Both the position numbers and the translations under genes were made by a program. DNA of 64,000 bases from Discostella pseudostelligera (Eukaryota; Bacillariophyta; Thalassiosirophyceae; Thalassiosirales; Thalassiosiraceae), in contig JALLBK010000037.1 of the NCBI GenBank assembly GCA_036940085.1, forward strand, positions 16,714 to 80,713, in the 5' to 3' direction. Under the pieces are notes generated by a model. That model did no database searches and was not told the DNA's origin. It saw only the letters and a program-made list of their open reading frames with translations. Shown in pieces: positions 42,072 through 52,857 of this stretch (within the stretch, counting starts at the first letter, position 1; every line of letters starts with the position of its first letter).

Positions 42072-45000
42072 TTAAGCGCAATCCTCAGACTCCCGACATT
42101 CTTGACAAAATTTCTCAGTCCTCTTCAAAATACCAGCCATCTTCGTCTCGGTGGGGAAATACTCTCCACACCCTGCGCACTTGATCTCACCCTCGTGCTT
42201 CGTCCTAATATACTTTTTCTCCAAATCCAATTGATCCTGAAGCTCATCAATTTCCGACTGGATCATACGAGCCTTCTCCATATCAAATTCACGTATAGCC
42301 CCCTCCTTGTGCATCTGAAGGGCCGTAACCATCTCATGCAAATCCGCCGCCGTGGGCAAGATGAGACGCAATGGTAGGAGCTTGCGCATCTCATCGTCGG
42401 CCAACGCCGCGCGTGTAATGGCTTCCTTGTCAACATTGAAGCCAGAGTTGATGGCGACCTTAACCTCGTTGTGACGCTCACGGATGGCATCCTCGAGTTC
42501 TTCGCGGGTAGGGAACTTTGTCCTGGCCTCGGCGATGAGGTTAGCGTGGAGCTTTCGAATCTCGAGGTCATCGTCGACGGAAGTTGTTTGGGTGATCTCC
42601 GCATTCTCCTCTTCCTCTGCTTCATCTTGCACTTCCTCTTCGTCAGCATCGGCACCTTCTTCCTCCTCCATCGGCTCCTCCAATCCAATGACGGGTTGAT
42701 CCTCGCCGAACGAAACTGACGCCGAATTCTCTCCAATCTCAGAAATGGGAGATAGAGGACCTTCCGGAGCAGTGATAGGTTGGTGATGTGTCCTCTTCGA
42801 TGCTCGTCGATGAGATCGCTTCTTCTTGGATTTCTTCATGCTCTTCTTAGGACTGCGGCCACGTTCCAAATTTCCCTCCTCCTGAAGGAACTTGGTGTCG
42901 ATACCATCGGCCTGATGGATCATTTTGTGAAGTTCTCGACTAAGCAGAAGTGGCAGGAGATCATCAAGAGTATCGGAATCAAGTCGTCGTAGAGCTTCGA
43001 CATCGGTTACCCACTCATCTGCCAAGATTTTCACGTATTTGGTGACGTCCAAGCCTACACGACCGGCATTCTCTGCGGCCTTCTCAAGGAGTACTTGTAG
43101 TCCCTCATTAAGCTCGGCGGAGGTAGTAGAAGTGGTGTCTTGGGTAGATTCCTCTTCTGCGATGTTGCATGCTTCCTCGATGGTCTGAACAGAAGGAGCA
43201 GCAGTATCAGAAGACTCTTTTCGAGGGGATGTCTGGGGAGCCACAGTCGCCACCGAACATTCATCACCCATAGAAAACGACGTGGGCAATGGAATATCCT
43301 TTTGAGAAGTTACTTCACGAGGTGATTCGTCTAGAGTTTGATACTCTTTTGATATGATTGCCTGCTTCGCCGCCACGAGGAGTTCTTTCTTTGCCGCCAC
43401 AAGGAGTTCCTTTTCAGTCTTTTCCGTCTCCTCATCTTTGGCAATTTCAGCTGGTGCAGCCCGTTCACGCATTTCCTGACTCTTGGAAGCTGTAGGGAAA
43501 GCGAATCCAGGTAATATGGCGGCAGTATCATCGTCACAATCGTTGTCTACACTCTTGGAAGGGCTCAAGCCAGCATCAACTTTGCCACCTTTAGTCGGCT
43601 TCTTCTTCCTCCTCCTTACTGCTGTGTCAGAGCTCTTGGACCTACGAATCATTTGTTTGAACCGGCCTGAGATGTTGGACATTACCGACTTGTCATCATC
43701 ATCATCATCATCGTCAATATCCTCCGTCTCACCAGCATCTGCATCCTCCTTCTTCTGGCTTACATCTCTCTCAACATGCTGTACTGTTTTAGAGTTGCAG
43801 GCGTTCACCTTGCGCTGCTCCGCTATTTCCTTGCGGGCACGGGCAAGTGTGGCAAGCTCGGTCGGACTACGACCCTTGCTATCCAAAAAGTCAATCGAGT
43901 CGGGGAATGTTCCAAAGAGTTGCAATACGATCTTTTCGCCCTCGGAATCGACATCCAACCTAGAAGCGGCAAGGTGGACAGGTAGCGAACCACGTTCATC
44001 TCGCTTCTTGGCGGCGTTGGGATATGCTTTGAGGATTGCCTCGGTAACCTCTGACGGTGCACCCAACACAATGGCTGCATGTAGTGGCAGTAACTTCCAT
44101 CGCATCTTGGGCGTACCATTTCCATCATGGACGACGAGACTAGAATGCTGTACGACCAAAGCTTCCTTATTCTCTTCGGCATCTTGAGCATTTGGTGCCT
44201 TTTCTGGTTTGGCCTTGAGATACACCCATACCTTTGCCTCATCGGGACAATTTTGCAACTGCATCATTGCCGCTGCCCAAGCACGTTGTTGGATGTTTAC
44301 GAATAACTGCGTGGGATTCGTCTCATAGTCGCGCTCCTCTTCAGCATCGTCATCGTTGGCATTGATGCTGTCAATCGTCTTCGCCTGCTGGGTTAGCGCA
44401 TCGTCATTACCAACGACGTCAAGTGCATCGCGAATGGCATTGGTAAGGCCTGTGATGGGATCTGTGAGCTGGAAGGAAGTCTTGTAGCCCCCAATAGATA
44501 GGGAAACTTTCTTTATCCATTTGCCATTATTCGACCCATCCTCGACTGCGAGTGCCTCGGTAGGAACTACTTTTGCGACGGTGCTGGGTGTCTTGATGGC
44601 GAGGGCTGTGGAGGTCTTGGAAGTGTCATCCTCGCCGACGACCAGGTCCTTAGAAATTTCCTTTTCGCTCGTGCTCACGTCGGTATTGACTGGTGTGGAT
44701 CCATCCTCGATGATCTCCATAGCCTTGAGCTCCGACTCGGAACCGATTGATTTGGTAGACTTAACTGATTTATTTGAGGTAGTCGACTTGGCTGAGCGAG
44801 CAGAGCAAACAGATGCCGCATCTTTGGAAGAGCTTGCCTTGAGCTCCGTCTTAGAACCGATTGATTTGGTAGACTTAACGGATTTGTAGGTATCAGATGC
44901 CGCGTCAGGTTTGTTGGATTTATCGGAGCTAGTCGATTTGTTGGACTTATTTGACAGGAAGGACTTGATAGAGCGAGTTGAGCGAACGGATGCTGCGCCG

Positions 45001-45788
45001 ACGGATAAGTCTTTACTGGGTGCCGATTGGAGTGCAAGTGGTGATTCTTCTTCCTCCTTCGCTAGGTTCTCAAGCTGTACCTCAAACTGTTGATCCTCGT
45101 CGCCGACTTCAATAGGAAAATATTCATAGTTGACATCTTCGACGGCGGTGGTCTTCGTCGTCGATGCTGGCTTGTCAGCTTTTTCGTCACTGGTACGGCT
45201 GTTGTCTGTTGAAGAAACCGTAGCAGGACTAGACCTGATCTCACGTGCAATGGGTGATTGATCTGCTGATTGGATGGCCGACACCTCCTCCCTTTGCTCG
45301 GCAACCTCGGGCTGTTGACGCATCTTTTCCAGTTTCTTCGACTTGGTAGTGTTGGACCTTACCACGGTAGCATTCGAATCGGCCTTTCTGATTGATCGGA
45401 AGCGTACCAAGGGTGTTTTCGACTTTGAATTGGAGGTTGTTGTCGTTGATGTCGTTGATGTTGTTGGCGTCGCCTTTCTAGTTCTGCTCTCGCTCCTGCT
45501 CCTGCTCTTACTTCTACTACGAGACCAACTGCGCCCTTCAGGTGTCGTCGAGTTTCGACCACGAGGATTACTACCCTCCACCGCCGTGTCCTGTTCATTT
45601 TTGCTTTTGCGAGTCCGAGATTTACTACGAGTACGCAGTATTCCCATGATGCTCGTGCGTCCACTTCGACTCTTCCTCGATTCCCGGGTGGCTCCGGCGG
45701 CCGCCTCTGTCTCTGGTGCAGCAGGCACCGGGTCCGCCCTCGTGACAAAGTTCGCCGGTAGGACGGTCTCCACCTCTTCGTAGCCCAT
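42072..45788 (-). CDS. Large scaffold-like protein: ankyrin, SAM-like and UVR-like segments, C-terminal zinc finger
   Basis: Single exon, 1238 residues, ATG at 45788. Residues 30-110 are Arg/Ser-rich (SRSRSKSRSRSESRTR). Residues about 270-370 hold a KSTKSIGS-(K/E)-(T/S)-ELKA repeat, seen as near-identical DNA near 44727-44775 and 44838-44885. Ankyrin-type repeats occupy about 490-665 (LPLHAAIVLGAPSEVTEAIL, AAKKRDERGSLPVHLAASRL, IDFLDSKGRSPTELATLARA). Around 900-950, YVKILADEWVTDVEALRRLD then SDTLDDLLPLLLSRELHKMI looks SAM-like. A UVR-like helix pair lies at about 1150-1195 (EGAIREFDMEKARMIQSEID), followed by a zinc finger CAGCGEYF...CQEC. It probably acts as an interaction scaffold; no enzyme motif is seen. 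Confidence 0.8.
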   Translation of the reverse strand: MGYEEVETVLPANFVTRADPVPAAPETEAAAGATRESRKSRSGRTSIMGILRTRSKSRTRKSKNEQDTAVEGSNPRGRNSTTPEGRSWSRSRSKSRSRSESRTRKATPTTSTTSTTTTSNSKSKTPLVRFRSIRKADSNATVVRSNTTKSKKLEKMRQQPEVAEQREEVSAIQSADQSPIAREIRSSPATVSSTDNSRTSDEKADKPASTTKTTAVEDVNYEYFPIEVGDEDQQFEVQLENLAKEEEESPLALQSAPSKDLSVGAASVRSTRSIKSFLSNKSNKSTSSDKSNKPDAASDTYKSVKSTKSIGSKTELKASSSKDAASVCSARSAKSTTSNKSVKSTKSIGSESELKAMEIIEDGSTPVNTDVSTSEKEISKDLVVGEDDTSKTSTALAIKTPSTVAKVVPTEALAVEDGSNNGKWIKKVSLSIGGYKTSFQLTDPITGLTNAIRDALDVVGNDDALTQQAKTIDSINANDDDAEEERDYETNPTQLFVNIQQRAWAAAMMQLQNCPDEAKVWVYLKAKPEKAPNAQDAEENKEALVVQHSSLVVHDGNGTPKMRWKLLPLHAAIVLGAPSEVTEAILKAYPNAAKKRDERGSLPVHLAASRLDVDSEGEKIVLQLFGTFPDSIDFLDSKGRSPTELATLARARKEIAEQRKVNACNSKTVQHVERDVSQKKEDADAGETEDIDDDDDDDDKSVMSNISGRFKQMIRRSKSSDTAVRRRKKKPTKGGKVDAGLSPSKSVDNDCDDDTAAILPGFAFPTASKSQEMRERAAPAEIAKDEETEKTEKELLVAAKKELLVAAKQAIISKEYQTLDESPREVTSQKDIPLPTSFSMGDECSVATVAPQTSPRKESSDTAAPSVQTIEEACNIAEEESTQDTTSTTSAELNEGLQVLLEKAAENAGRVGLDVTKYVKILADEWVTDVEALRRLDSDTLDDLLPLLLSRELHKMIHQADGIDTKFLQEEGNLERGRSPKKSMKKSKKKRSHRRASKRTHHQPITAPEGPLSPISEIGENSASVSFGEDQPVIGLEEPMEEEEGADADEEEVQDEAEEEENAEITQTTSVDDDLEIRKLHANLIAEARTKFPTREELEDAIRERHNEVKVAINSGFNVDKEAITRAALADDEMRKLLPLRLILPTAADLHEMVTALQMHKEGAIREFDMEKARMIQSEIDELQDQLDLEKKYIRTKHEGEIKCAGCGEYFPTETKMAGILKRTEKFCQECRESEDCA

Positions 45789-46367
45789 CTTCTGTATTGC
45801 GGATGCTGCTGCTATTGCATGAAATGTCGGTGTGGTGATAGGTCGATCTTTACGCCTCTCTTCCTATCAGCATTTCAGGCGGCAGCATTGGGCAGTATGC
45901 GATGTGGACCCTTTTTTGTGATGGTGTCGGAGGGAAGTCAGATTCAGAATCTTTCCTTCTATAGTTTTCTCAACGCTAGGAAAGATCTTCGCCCGAAGCA
46001 AGAACTTTCGCAATGTGAGCGAGCACATGTTCTCCCTCCTTTCCAACATAGAAATCTCATCATTGCCCCTTCGAATGGACTCCCGATTGGGTATCGATGA
46101 CGTCATCTTCAACTCATGCACCCTTCGTTCTTCTTCCTCCGTCCCACCGCCGCACAAAATACAGCTAAAAAAATCTCGTCCATGGTCGTCGATGTCGGAG
46201 CGCACACACGTACAACATACAAGCTATCCGCCCACCCGGTAGATATGCCGCCCTTCCGCCTTCACTAAGCACTCGCACCCACTCCCTCAGTATACACGTC
46301 CTGAAGTCGTCGTCTCTCCAAGAGCATTATCCTCGCCCTGGTCAGATTTTGCACTGTCATCCGAAAA
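45789..46367. other. Bidirectional promoter region with a CRE-like palindrome
   Basis: About 580 bp between the scaffold-like protein (minus) and the R3H-SUZ protein (plus). GATGACGTCATC is a perfect 12-bp palindrome at 46096-46107. Nothing coding is supported. Confidence 0.45.
46096..46107. promoter_or_regulatory. CRE-like palindrome
   Basis: A 12-bp palindrome centred on TGACGTCA in the shared promoter space, about 260 bp upstream of the R3H-SUZ start codon and 310 bp from the scaffold-protein start. A bZIP site by sequence; activity is inferred. Confidence 0.35.
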
Positions 46368-48449
46368 ATGGCATCTTCCGCTGCGATTTCATGCCAGTCA
46401 ACCACCGCTTCTGCGTCTGCGGCTGCTGCGTCTGCGGCGGTCGATCGAAGCACAACCATCTGCGCTTCTCTTGGCACCACCGTCATGGGTAGCGGAGGAA
46501 CATTCGAAGAGAATGCCGGAACTATCGTAGCAACTCCCGTAAACATGGACAGGGAAGAGAAGATGAATGAACTTGGCATAATAAGTGGCATTTCAGCTCC
46601 TGGAAATGATGTGGTAGGGAGTGATCATGGTGCCTCTAGAACTGACACACGAATAGATAACACCCCTCCACCCCAGAACGATGATGCTCTCTTCGAAGAA
46701 ACTAATTCAGTACCATGGAATCCACTAGAAGAAGTTGATTCTGCTCTTCTATCGGCACTCTGTGATCCCCGTGAACGCAAGGCCCTGTACCGTCTCGAAC
46801 AGGTCATGATTGATTTCATGAAGGACAAATCATCATGGAGTATGGAAGTGGGTGGTGCATTTAATGCCATTGTATTGTACCAAAATAATCATAATGGAGG
46901 AGGAAACAATGATAACCGTGGAGATGAGATTGCAGATGGGCAACAACTGCATGCCATGTCTCAGCAAGGAATGCAAGAATTGCAGCATCAGCAGCAACGC
47001 GGATTGAAACAAACGAGCTTTCAGCGATTGATACTGCATCGTCTTGCGGATCGTTTCAATGTAATTCGGGAACAGATTATCCAACCATACTTCCCTCCTG
47101 TTGGAAACGAACGTGGTCTTGTCGATGTGGGGGCACCATCGCACTATTCTCCTGGACTCATCCGCCTCATGAAGACGAACGAATCCTCCATACCATCCTA
47201 TTTATTGATTGATATTAATTTATCTCTGTTGGTCAACTACAAAAATCCCCGTGCGAGAAACTACTTTGGAGGGGGGAACGAGGATGGCACTAAATACATC
47301 ACTGACAATATGGCCTCGGCTACACTGGAAGCTCAGCCGCCTGTGGTCATGAGCAAATCGTCAAAGAAAATGGTCATCATGAAACGTAGCGACTCCTCAA
47401 ATGGGAGCGGGGGAAACATTGGTGGTAGCAGGGACGGCAAGAAGGATAAAACGCGAAGAAAGAAGTTGGAAGATAGAGAAAAGGCCTACGAAGAAGCGAG
47501 GGCACGGATTTTTGGTGTCAGCGAATCGTCGGGCAATGAAAATAATGGCGGTGATGGTGATGCTGAGGGTACTAGCGAGGCAAGGCAGTCTGGCATCTTG
47601 CAGAGCCAAGATTCGCAAGAGTATGCATCGACACCGCTGAACTCCTCCTCGTGTCATTCGTCTTTTTCGGTAGAGAATGATGTCAACAACATCCCCTTAA
47701 CGCACACCAACGCCGCAGATGCTACTTGTGCAGCACAATCCTCCCTCCCCTCTTCTGACTCTAGTTCGCACCTACCAGAGCCACAAAGAGATCAAGATTC
47801 TGCTAATTTACCATCTGGGGCAGCACCTTCCGAAACTGACGCTTCAAGACAACCCTCTTTCTCATCCTCGACCTCGTCGGCTCCGGCGGCTGTAACGAAG
47901 GCAGTGTATCGCAATCGACAACAAGAGGAGAATGATCCCGATTTCAAACGCAGAAGCGGTGTCCGTCCTAGTTATATCCCTTATGTGACAAATCCATATG
48001 GTCATCCGAATCCATACGCAGCCATGGGTCAACAGCCACCAAAGATGGTTTCCATGCATGTGCAACAGTCACCACATTTCTACCACGGTCAGGCACAGCA
48101 ATATCAGATACCGCAGGATGCTTCGTCGGCTGCAAATTTTGTAAACAATTCACTACATCAATGGGCCGCTCCTCAACACGGGTATTATCCGTCTATTCAG
48201 CAACAGCAGCAGGTTCAAGAGAATCTCCCGCAACCTTGGAAAGTGCGCCCGAATTCAAGCCAGATGTCATCCTCCAGCGTTGTTGCACCTCAAAGCATGA
48301 ATACCTCTCACTCACAACCGAAGCAGCCAGCCACTAAAATCATGTGGGGTCCAGGAATGGCAAGAGGTGATTCAATAGTAGGAGGAGATGCAACATCTGG
48401 GGATGATGCGGTTGCATATACGCCTGAAGACTTTCCCGCTCTTGGGTAA
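46368..48449 (+). CDS. R3H and SUZ domain RNA-binding protein
   Basis: Single exon, 693 residues, ATG at 46368. The first 110 residues are Ala/Ser-rich and disordered. A conserved helix pair (YRLEQVMIDFMKDKSS) opens the R3H region, and the R3H core is FQRLILHRLADRFNVIREQI at about 215-235, with the R-x3-H signature in HRLADRF. The SUZ domain follows at about 325-385 (KKMVIMKRSDSS ... DREKAYEEARARIFG). The C-terminal half is Gln/Pro/Ser-rich and ends YTPEDFPALG, a short motif found at the end of some RNA-binding proteins. R3H-SUZ proteins bind single-stranded RNA and regulate mRNA stability or translation; the target is unknown. Confidence 0.9.
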   Translation: MASSAAISCQSTTASASAAAASAAVDRSTTICASLGTTVMGSGGTFEENAGTIVATPVNMDREEKMNELGIISGISAPGNDVVGSDHGASRTDTRIDNTPPPQNDDALFEETNSVPWNPLEEVDSALLSALCDPRERKALYRLEQVMIDFMKDKSSWSMEVGGAFNAIVLYQNNHNGGGNNDNRGDEIADGQQLHAMSQQGMQELQHQQQRGLKQTSFQRLILHRLADRFNVIREQIIQPYFPPVGNERGLVDVGAPSHYSPGLIRLMKTNESSIPSYLLIDINLSLLVNYKNPRARNYFGGGNEDGTKYITDNMASATLEAQPPVVMSKSSKKMVIMKRSDSSNGSGGNIGGSRDGKKDKTRRKKLEDREKAYEEARARIFGVSESSGNENNGGDGDAEGTSEARQSGILQSQDSQEYASTPLNSSSCHSSFSVENDVNNIPLTHTNAADATCAAQSSLPSSDSSSHLPEPQRDQDSANLPSGAAPSETDASRQPSFSSSTSSAPAAVTKAVYRNRQQEENDPDFKRRSGVRPSYIPYVTNPYGHPNPYAAMGQQPPKMVSMHVQQSPHFYHGQAQQYQIPQDASSAANFVNNSLHQWAAPQHGYYPSIQQQQQVQENLPQPWKVRPNSSQMSSSSVVAPQSMNTSHSQPKQPATKIMWGPGMARGDSIVGGDATSGDDAVAYTPEDFPALG

Positions 48450-48676
48450 TGCCACTACCGAGTGGATCAATTTAATTCATAAGACTTAAGGAGAATCTAG
48501 TTGGAAATACAATTGACTAGTGCAGTCTGATACCGATCGTATCTTGTACTTACAGATATTGCGGCAGATTTAATATCTTGTGCTACCAACATTGTTAGAA
48601 TGAAACTTAAGCACATGTTGAATAATAACATGAACGCTGATCGATGAAGTACAAAGACACCACGGCTCAAACTCTC

Positions 48677-49856
48677 TCACTCCACCTCAACCGACCCCTC
48701 CCCTCCTTCTCCCGTGTCACTAGCAGCAAAGAATTCACGTCCAGTGATCAACGCCAAAACTGCCAATGCACAAATCCCACCACGTTTCCCCGCCAGAGTA
48801 ATTGCCGTCATAATTATACCCGCCGCAACCACTCCCGTAAAAATAGACGATAATGCCACGGCAGTTGGCATACCCAATAGGAATGCACCCATGGCACCAG
48901 TCCATGCACCAGTTCCTGGTAGTGGAATACCGACGAATGCCGCGAGGGATGCCCATTGCTTTTCAATGGAACCCACGCCGAGACTGGCGGATTTTTTCTC
49001 GGCCCGTGAAAGAATTGGTTTCATGAGCTTTCTGTATGCATATGATTATCATCGATCCATTGGATAATGAATGCGTAGATCATAAGGAAATTAGCAAGGT
49101 GCTTAATGAATTGATGACAGAACAAGTACGCTCGACACACTCACTTCAACTTGTCATTCCTCAACAGAAACAATATCGGTACAATAGGGATCATATTCCC
49201 CAAAACACAAACAGGCAATACTTTCGTGATAGGTAATCCCATCCATACACCCACAGGCACGGCGCCACGTAATTCCACAACTGGCATGGCTGAGATAATG
49301 GCCAATACGGCTAGGTCAGGAATACCGAAGGAACGAAAGTAGTTGGCAATCTTTTGTCCAGTGTGGAGATGTTCCACTACTACGACTGTCGCTTGTTGTG
49401 CGGATTTTTTGGCAGCGTAGGCTGGTAGAGGAGAGGAGATGGCTGATATTGTGGAGATGATGGAGAGGGCGGACAGGGCGTACTTGACGGCAACGCGGGT
49501 GGATGACCCCGCCTTGGAATGCTTCCTCTTGATCTTGGAGACAGATGACGACGACGACGACGACGACAACACCTCTTTATCATAGGGAACGATGCTCAAT
49601 GCAGTAGGCCGAATCAAACTAACAGTTCTACCAACGCCCAACGTCGGAGTGCTATCGAACGACAACGACAAAGGGTGGTTAGTGGTCAGAGATGAAAAAA
49701 TAATGACAGTGGCATGTGGCATGGCCATAATAAAATATCACGCGATGAACAATACAAATCAGACAGTCACCTTCTTGGCGCTATTCCAAAAGCATCCACA
49801 TTGGAAACAGTGCAGAGACCTGCCGCCGCGAATAGGAGGGCACGGTTCACCTTCAT
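48677..49856 (-). CDS. Plastid-targeted Sm_multidrug_ex family membrane protein
   Basis: Three exons on the minus strand: 49771-49856, 49145-49651 and 48677-49031 (introns 119 and 113 bp) give 315 residues, with all phases agreeing. Exon 1 gives a signal peptide ending VDA-FGIAP, the diatom plastid junction, so the ATG at 49856 is preferred over the ATG at 49728, which lies in the first intron. After a Ser-rich transit region comes a hydrophobic stretch (YALSALSIISTISAISSPLP). The family core follows: LAVLAIISAMPVVELRGAVP, VGVWMGLPITKVLPVCVLGN, then in exon 3 WASLAAFVGIPLPGTGAWTG and FLLGMPTAVALSSIFTGVVA. That gives about four membrane helices with the PxxELRGAxP signature. Transport of drugs is only the family name; the substrate is not known. 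Confidence 0.9.
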
Positions 49857-49951
49857 GGTTGCGGCGTTTTCGATGATTGATGATTGATCGATGCGATGTT
49901 GTTCTTTGTTGTTAAGTTGTGATATTATTGGATGGTGCACCGTGCGCAAAT

Positions 49952-49960
49952 GGCGGGAAG
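49952..49960. promoter_or_regulatory. E2F-like site GGCGGGAAG
   Basis: It lies about 95 bp upstream of the start codon of the plastid exporter gene and about 190 bp upstream of the plus-strand gene at 50154, in a 297-bp shared promoter. It is a consensus-like E2F/DP site; function is inferred. Confidence 0.3.
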
Positions 49961-50153
49961 CTAAATAATTGACAGATAATTAAGACATTTTTAAAACTAA
50001 AATTTGAAGAATACTTAACGACATGTAACCTAACATAATTAACAATTATTTCGTGCAGTGCGGATCGCGGACTCCCCATTGTTCACCTGCCTTCATTATC
50101 TTCTTCTTCTTCTTCATTTCAATCGACGATGAGCATTACAATTTACCACGGCA

Positions 50154-50702
50154 ATGGACGACAAACTATCGCCTGCAAAGGCAGTGCCGCCTTCGACCTC
50201 GGTGTCAGAATCGAGGCATACAATCGATGATGATACTTTCGCTAGTGGGGAGACAAAATCTTCCATGAACACTCTCGCTTTTCCCAATAGTAATGACATC
50301 AATACCGTCGACGAAGAAATGTCATCATCCTCTTCCGGCAACGATTGCCCATTATTTATGGATGGATTACAATCAAACTTTGCACAGAATACGGCACTTG
50401 CAGCATTAGCATCGTTACTAGATGATGATGATAATGATAATGATGGTGGTGCAGATAGATACAAGGAAACCGACAATAGGAAAGCGGCATCGTCATCATC
50501 AACATCAAAGTCAACAACTCATCTCAACAAGTCGGGGGGTGGGAAGGCGGTGAAAACAATGGAAAGACGTGGTAATAATCTCAGTCCGTACAGCAAGGGG
50601 AAGGAGGATAGTCGTAGGAAGGAGAATGGAGAGAAGAAGGAGAAGAAGAAGGGTGCCACCTTGGGCGAAGCCCAGCTCTTTCTCAACATGTGGAAGTTAT
50701 AA
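50154..50702 (+). CDS. Small disordered hypothetical protein
   Basis: Single exon, 182 residues, ATG at 50154. The protein is Ser/Asp/Lys-rich. Two short ordered pieces stand out: CPLFMDGLQSNFAQNTALAA then LASLLDDD (about 64-92), and the C-terminal GATLGEAQLFLNMWKL. A poly-Lys/Glu stretch (KENGEKKEKKKG) precedes the end and could be a nuclear signal. I do not recognise a named family. The two ordered pieces look like interaction motifs on a flexible chain; that is inference. Confidence 0.65.
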   Translation: MDDKLSPAKAVPPSTSVSESRHTIDDDTFASGETKSSMNTLAFPNSNDINTVDEEMSSSSSGNDCPLFMDGLQSNFAQNTALAALASLLDDDDNDNDGGADRYKETDNRKAASSSSTSKSTTHLNKSGGGKAVKTMERRGNNLSPYSKGKEDSRRKENGEKKEKKKGATLGEAQLFLNMWKL

Positions 50703-51211
50703 CTGTCAGGTTGGACTTTCGTCTTCACAGGCCGCGGACGCAAAACAATGCAATATGTCGTATATAATTCATAATGACATTGAAAAGTTTGGCCTAGAGT
50801 GCTGACTGAATGACGCTGTGTAATTATGTGACTATGGTCATAGCATAAGTAACCAATGAGCCTTATATCTCAAAGTTGGACGTTGCAGATAAGTTTTTTG
50901 CAGTAGATGATGGGTATGTGGAATTAAAATTTATCCGCTATTACCCCTAAAGGCTTCTTCTTCTTCTTCGTTTGCCCTTCTCTCCCTCACTCTCTCTTCG
51001 ACAGCACAACACAAAATCAATGACAGATAATATAAATATTCCAACAAATTCTGACTCTCGCACTCTCTATCTCTGAATGTTCATTGTTTCTCTTATCCAA
51101 CTACAAAAAACATAATCTTCTCTCTAGAGATGAAGCGGAGGAAGCGAGGGAAACTGGGATGGTGGTGGTGGTGGTGGAAAGGTGATTGGTCGGTAGTGGT
51201 TGGAGTCAATC
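50703..51211. other. Convergent intergenic spacer
   Basis: About 500 bp between the small disordered gene and the 3' end of the minus-strand membrane protein. It contains pyrimidine-rich CTTCTTCTT stretches; nothing else was seen. Confidence 0.4.
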
Positions 51212-52643
51212 TCATGCAAAAACTCCATCCTCGGCCACTGTCCTCCTACTCGACGATCGTCCCGATGACTCCCGTCCCTCACGGTCACGGCCCGACGACT
51301 CTGCTTCCAATCCTCGACTGCTCCGACTCTTGCTCCTAATTGATCGTTGCTCTCCTCCATCCACCGCATCCCCTCCCCTGTTCTCCTTGTCCCCCCTCTC
51401 GCTACTGCTACGATGTTGTCGGTCGGACGATTCCCGACCTTCCCTCGTCCTACTCTTCGATCGGCTCACCGACCCGGAGGACTTATACCGTGACGACGAC
51501 GATCGGACCTTGGAGGAACTACGTCGTGAACGACTGGCTCTCATTTTTCGATGCATCATAGCCCGACGTTTGCGACGATTGGTGAACAGTATGCCAAGGA
51601 ACATGAATAGACTGCCGATAAGACAGAGTATGCCCAGGGTATACTTTGCTTTATTGGCCACGTTGAAGTTGGCAAGGGAGTGGGATGCGGAACTGATGCC
51701 ATTCATTCGATTACCGAAATTACTCATACGGGAGTTACTAGTGCAGATGGGACTATCCAGTGCGGAACATGATTTGCTTGCGGCAATGAGGGCACCGGCA
51801 GTGGAATAGGTGACGGAGGCATCGGTACCGGAATTGTAAATTCCATGACATCCCTGGAGGTTGCTTTTAATGGCGGAGTTGACATCACTTAATGCCGTGT
51901 AGGTGCTAACACGTTGCATGCAGTATTGATCACTAAACTGATCAATGGTGAAGGAACCGTCGGCGGCACAACCGACCGAGACGTAGTAGCCATTGTTTCC
52001 GGCCTCGCAAATGGGGAGGTCGCCAATGCTGCTGGAGGAGAGGGGGGAGGAGCTGTCGTAGGTTTCCATGATGTAGATGAATTCGGAGAGACCGTCTTGT
52101 GTCACGTACTAGATGAAGATAGAGGAGAGACGATGGGAGAAATAGTAGATATTATTGGTGACCAGATGTCAGTAGATGATGGGATGGAAGTAATAAATGA
52201 CGCCACAACTACAAACGAAAATAATGATCACATCATGTGCTCCATCCCCCCCCCCCATAAAATAATAACAATAAACTCACCGTTCCTTTGAAATTCCCAG
52301 AACTGCACGACGGACTACCCGAATTCGAGGCATACACCGAGTACGCCACCTGCGCTCGTCGACACATGGCCATTTGATACCAGTAGGTAGTACCATCATT
52401 ACTACTATCTGCCATACACCCCAAGTCTTCATTATCATCACTAGTGGACCAAACACATCCCTCCACTTTCATGGCTAAATTCGATGAACTGTAGAACCAT
52501 TCGTATGCATCATTTTCGTAGAACATGGATTTACTGGCCTCGTCGTTGTTGGAATAGCCGCCGCCCCAGGCGTAGGCGGCATAATAGGCCAGGTGGGTGG
52601 CGACAATTGAACCCGCGAGGCATATCCGTCGCCCCATGCTCAT
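51212..52643 (-). CDS. Type I membrane protein with Cys-containing ectodomain and basic tail
   Basis: Exons 52281-52643 and 51212-52108 on the minus strand (intron 172 bp with a run of nine or ten C bases on the plus strand) give 419 residues from ATG 52643. A signal peptide (MSMGRRICLAGSIVATHLAY) leads an ectodomain of about 260 residues with about a dozen Cys (VEGCVWSTSDDNEDLGCMAD, DLPICEAGNNGYYVSVGCAA, DQYCMQRV), likely disulfide-bonded. One membrane helix, YTLGILCLIGSLFMFLGILF, lies near residue 290. The cytosolic tail is Arg/Ser-rich (RRKRRAMMHRKMRASRSRR, then many RSKSRSS blocks). No named domain. A cell-surface receptor or adhesion-type protein is possible but unproven. The upstream ATG (MSM...) and not the second Met (GRR) is used because it is the first in frame. 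Confidence 0.75.
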
Positions 52644-52668
52644 TGTTCTGTATTTAAAGTGGATCTAG

Positions 52669-52857
52669 TCAGGAACTAGATTGTATCTTTTCCTTGGAAT
52701 GGATTGATGGCGGAGGTGCTACTACCAGCTTGGGGGGGATGATTGAAGTCGGCGGCGGCTGGGCGGCGGCAGTGCCTGACTTTGTCATGGTCTGCCCCTT
52801 TTTCCTTTTTGCCTCAAAACCACGCATACTGCGCTGCTGCGTGCAGGCGCGCTGCAT
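52669..52857 (-). CDS. Possible small basic protein
   Basis: 62 codons from the ATG at 52857. The product is basic at the start (SMRGFEAKRKKGQTM) and Pro-rich at the end (AAQPPPTSIIPPKLVVAPPP). Third positions favour C, and a pyrimidine-rich CAG sits 13 bp before the ATG, as if a non-coding first exon were spliced on. No family is recognised; it may be spurious. Confidence 0.25.
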   Translation of the reverse strand: MQRACTQQRSMRGFEAKRKKGQTMTKSGTAAAQPPPTSIIPPKLVVAPPPSIHSKEKIQSSS

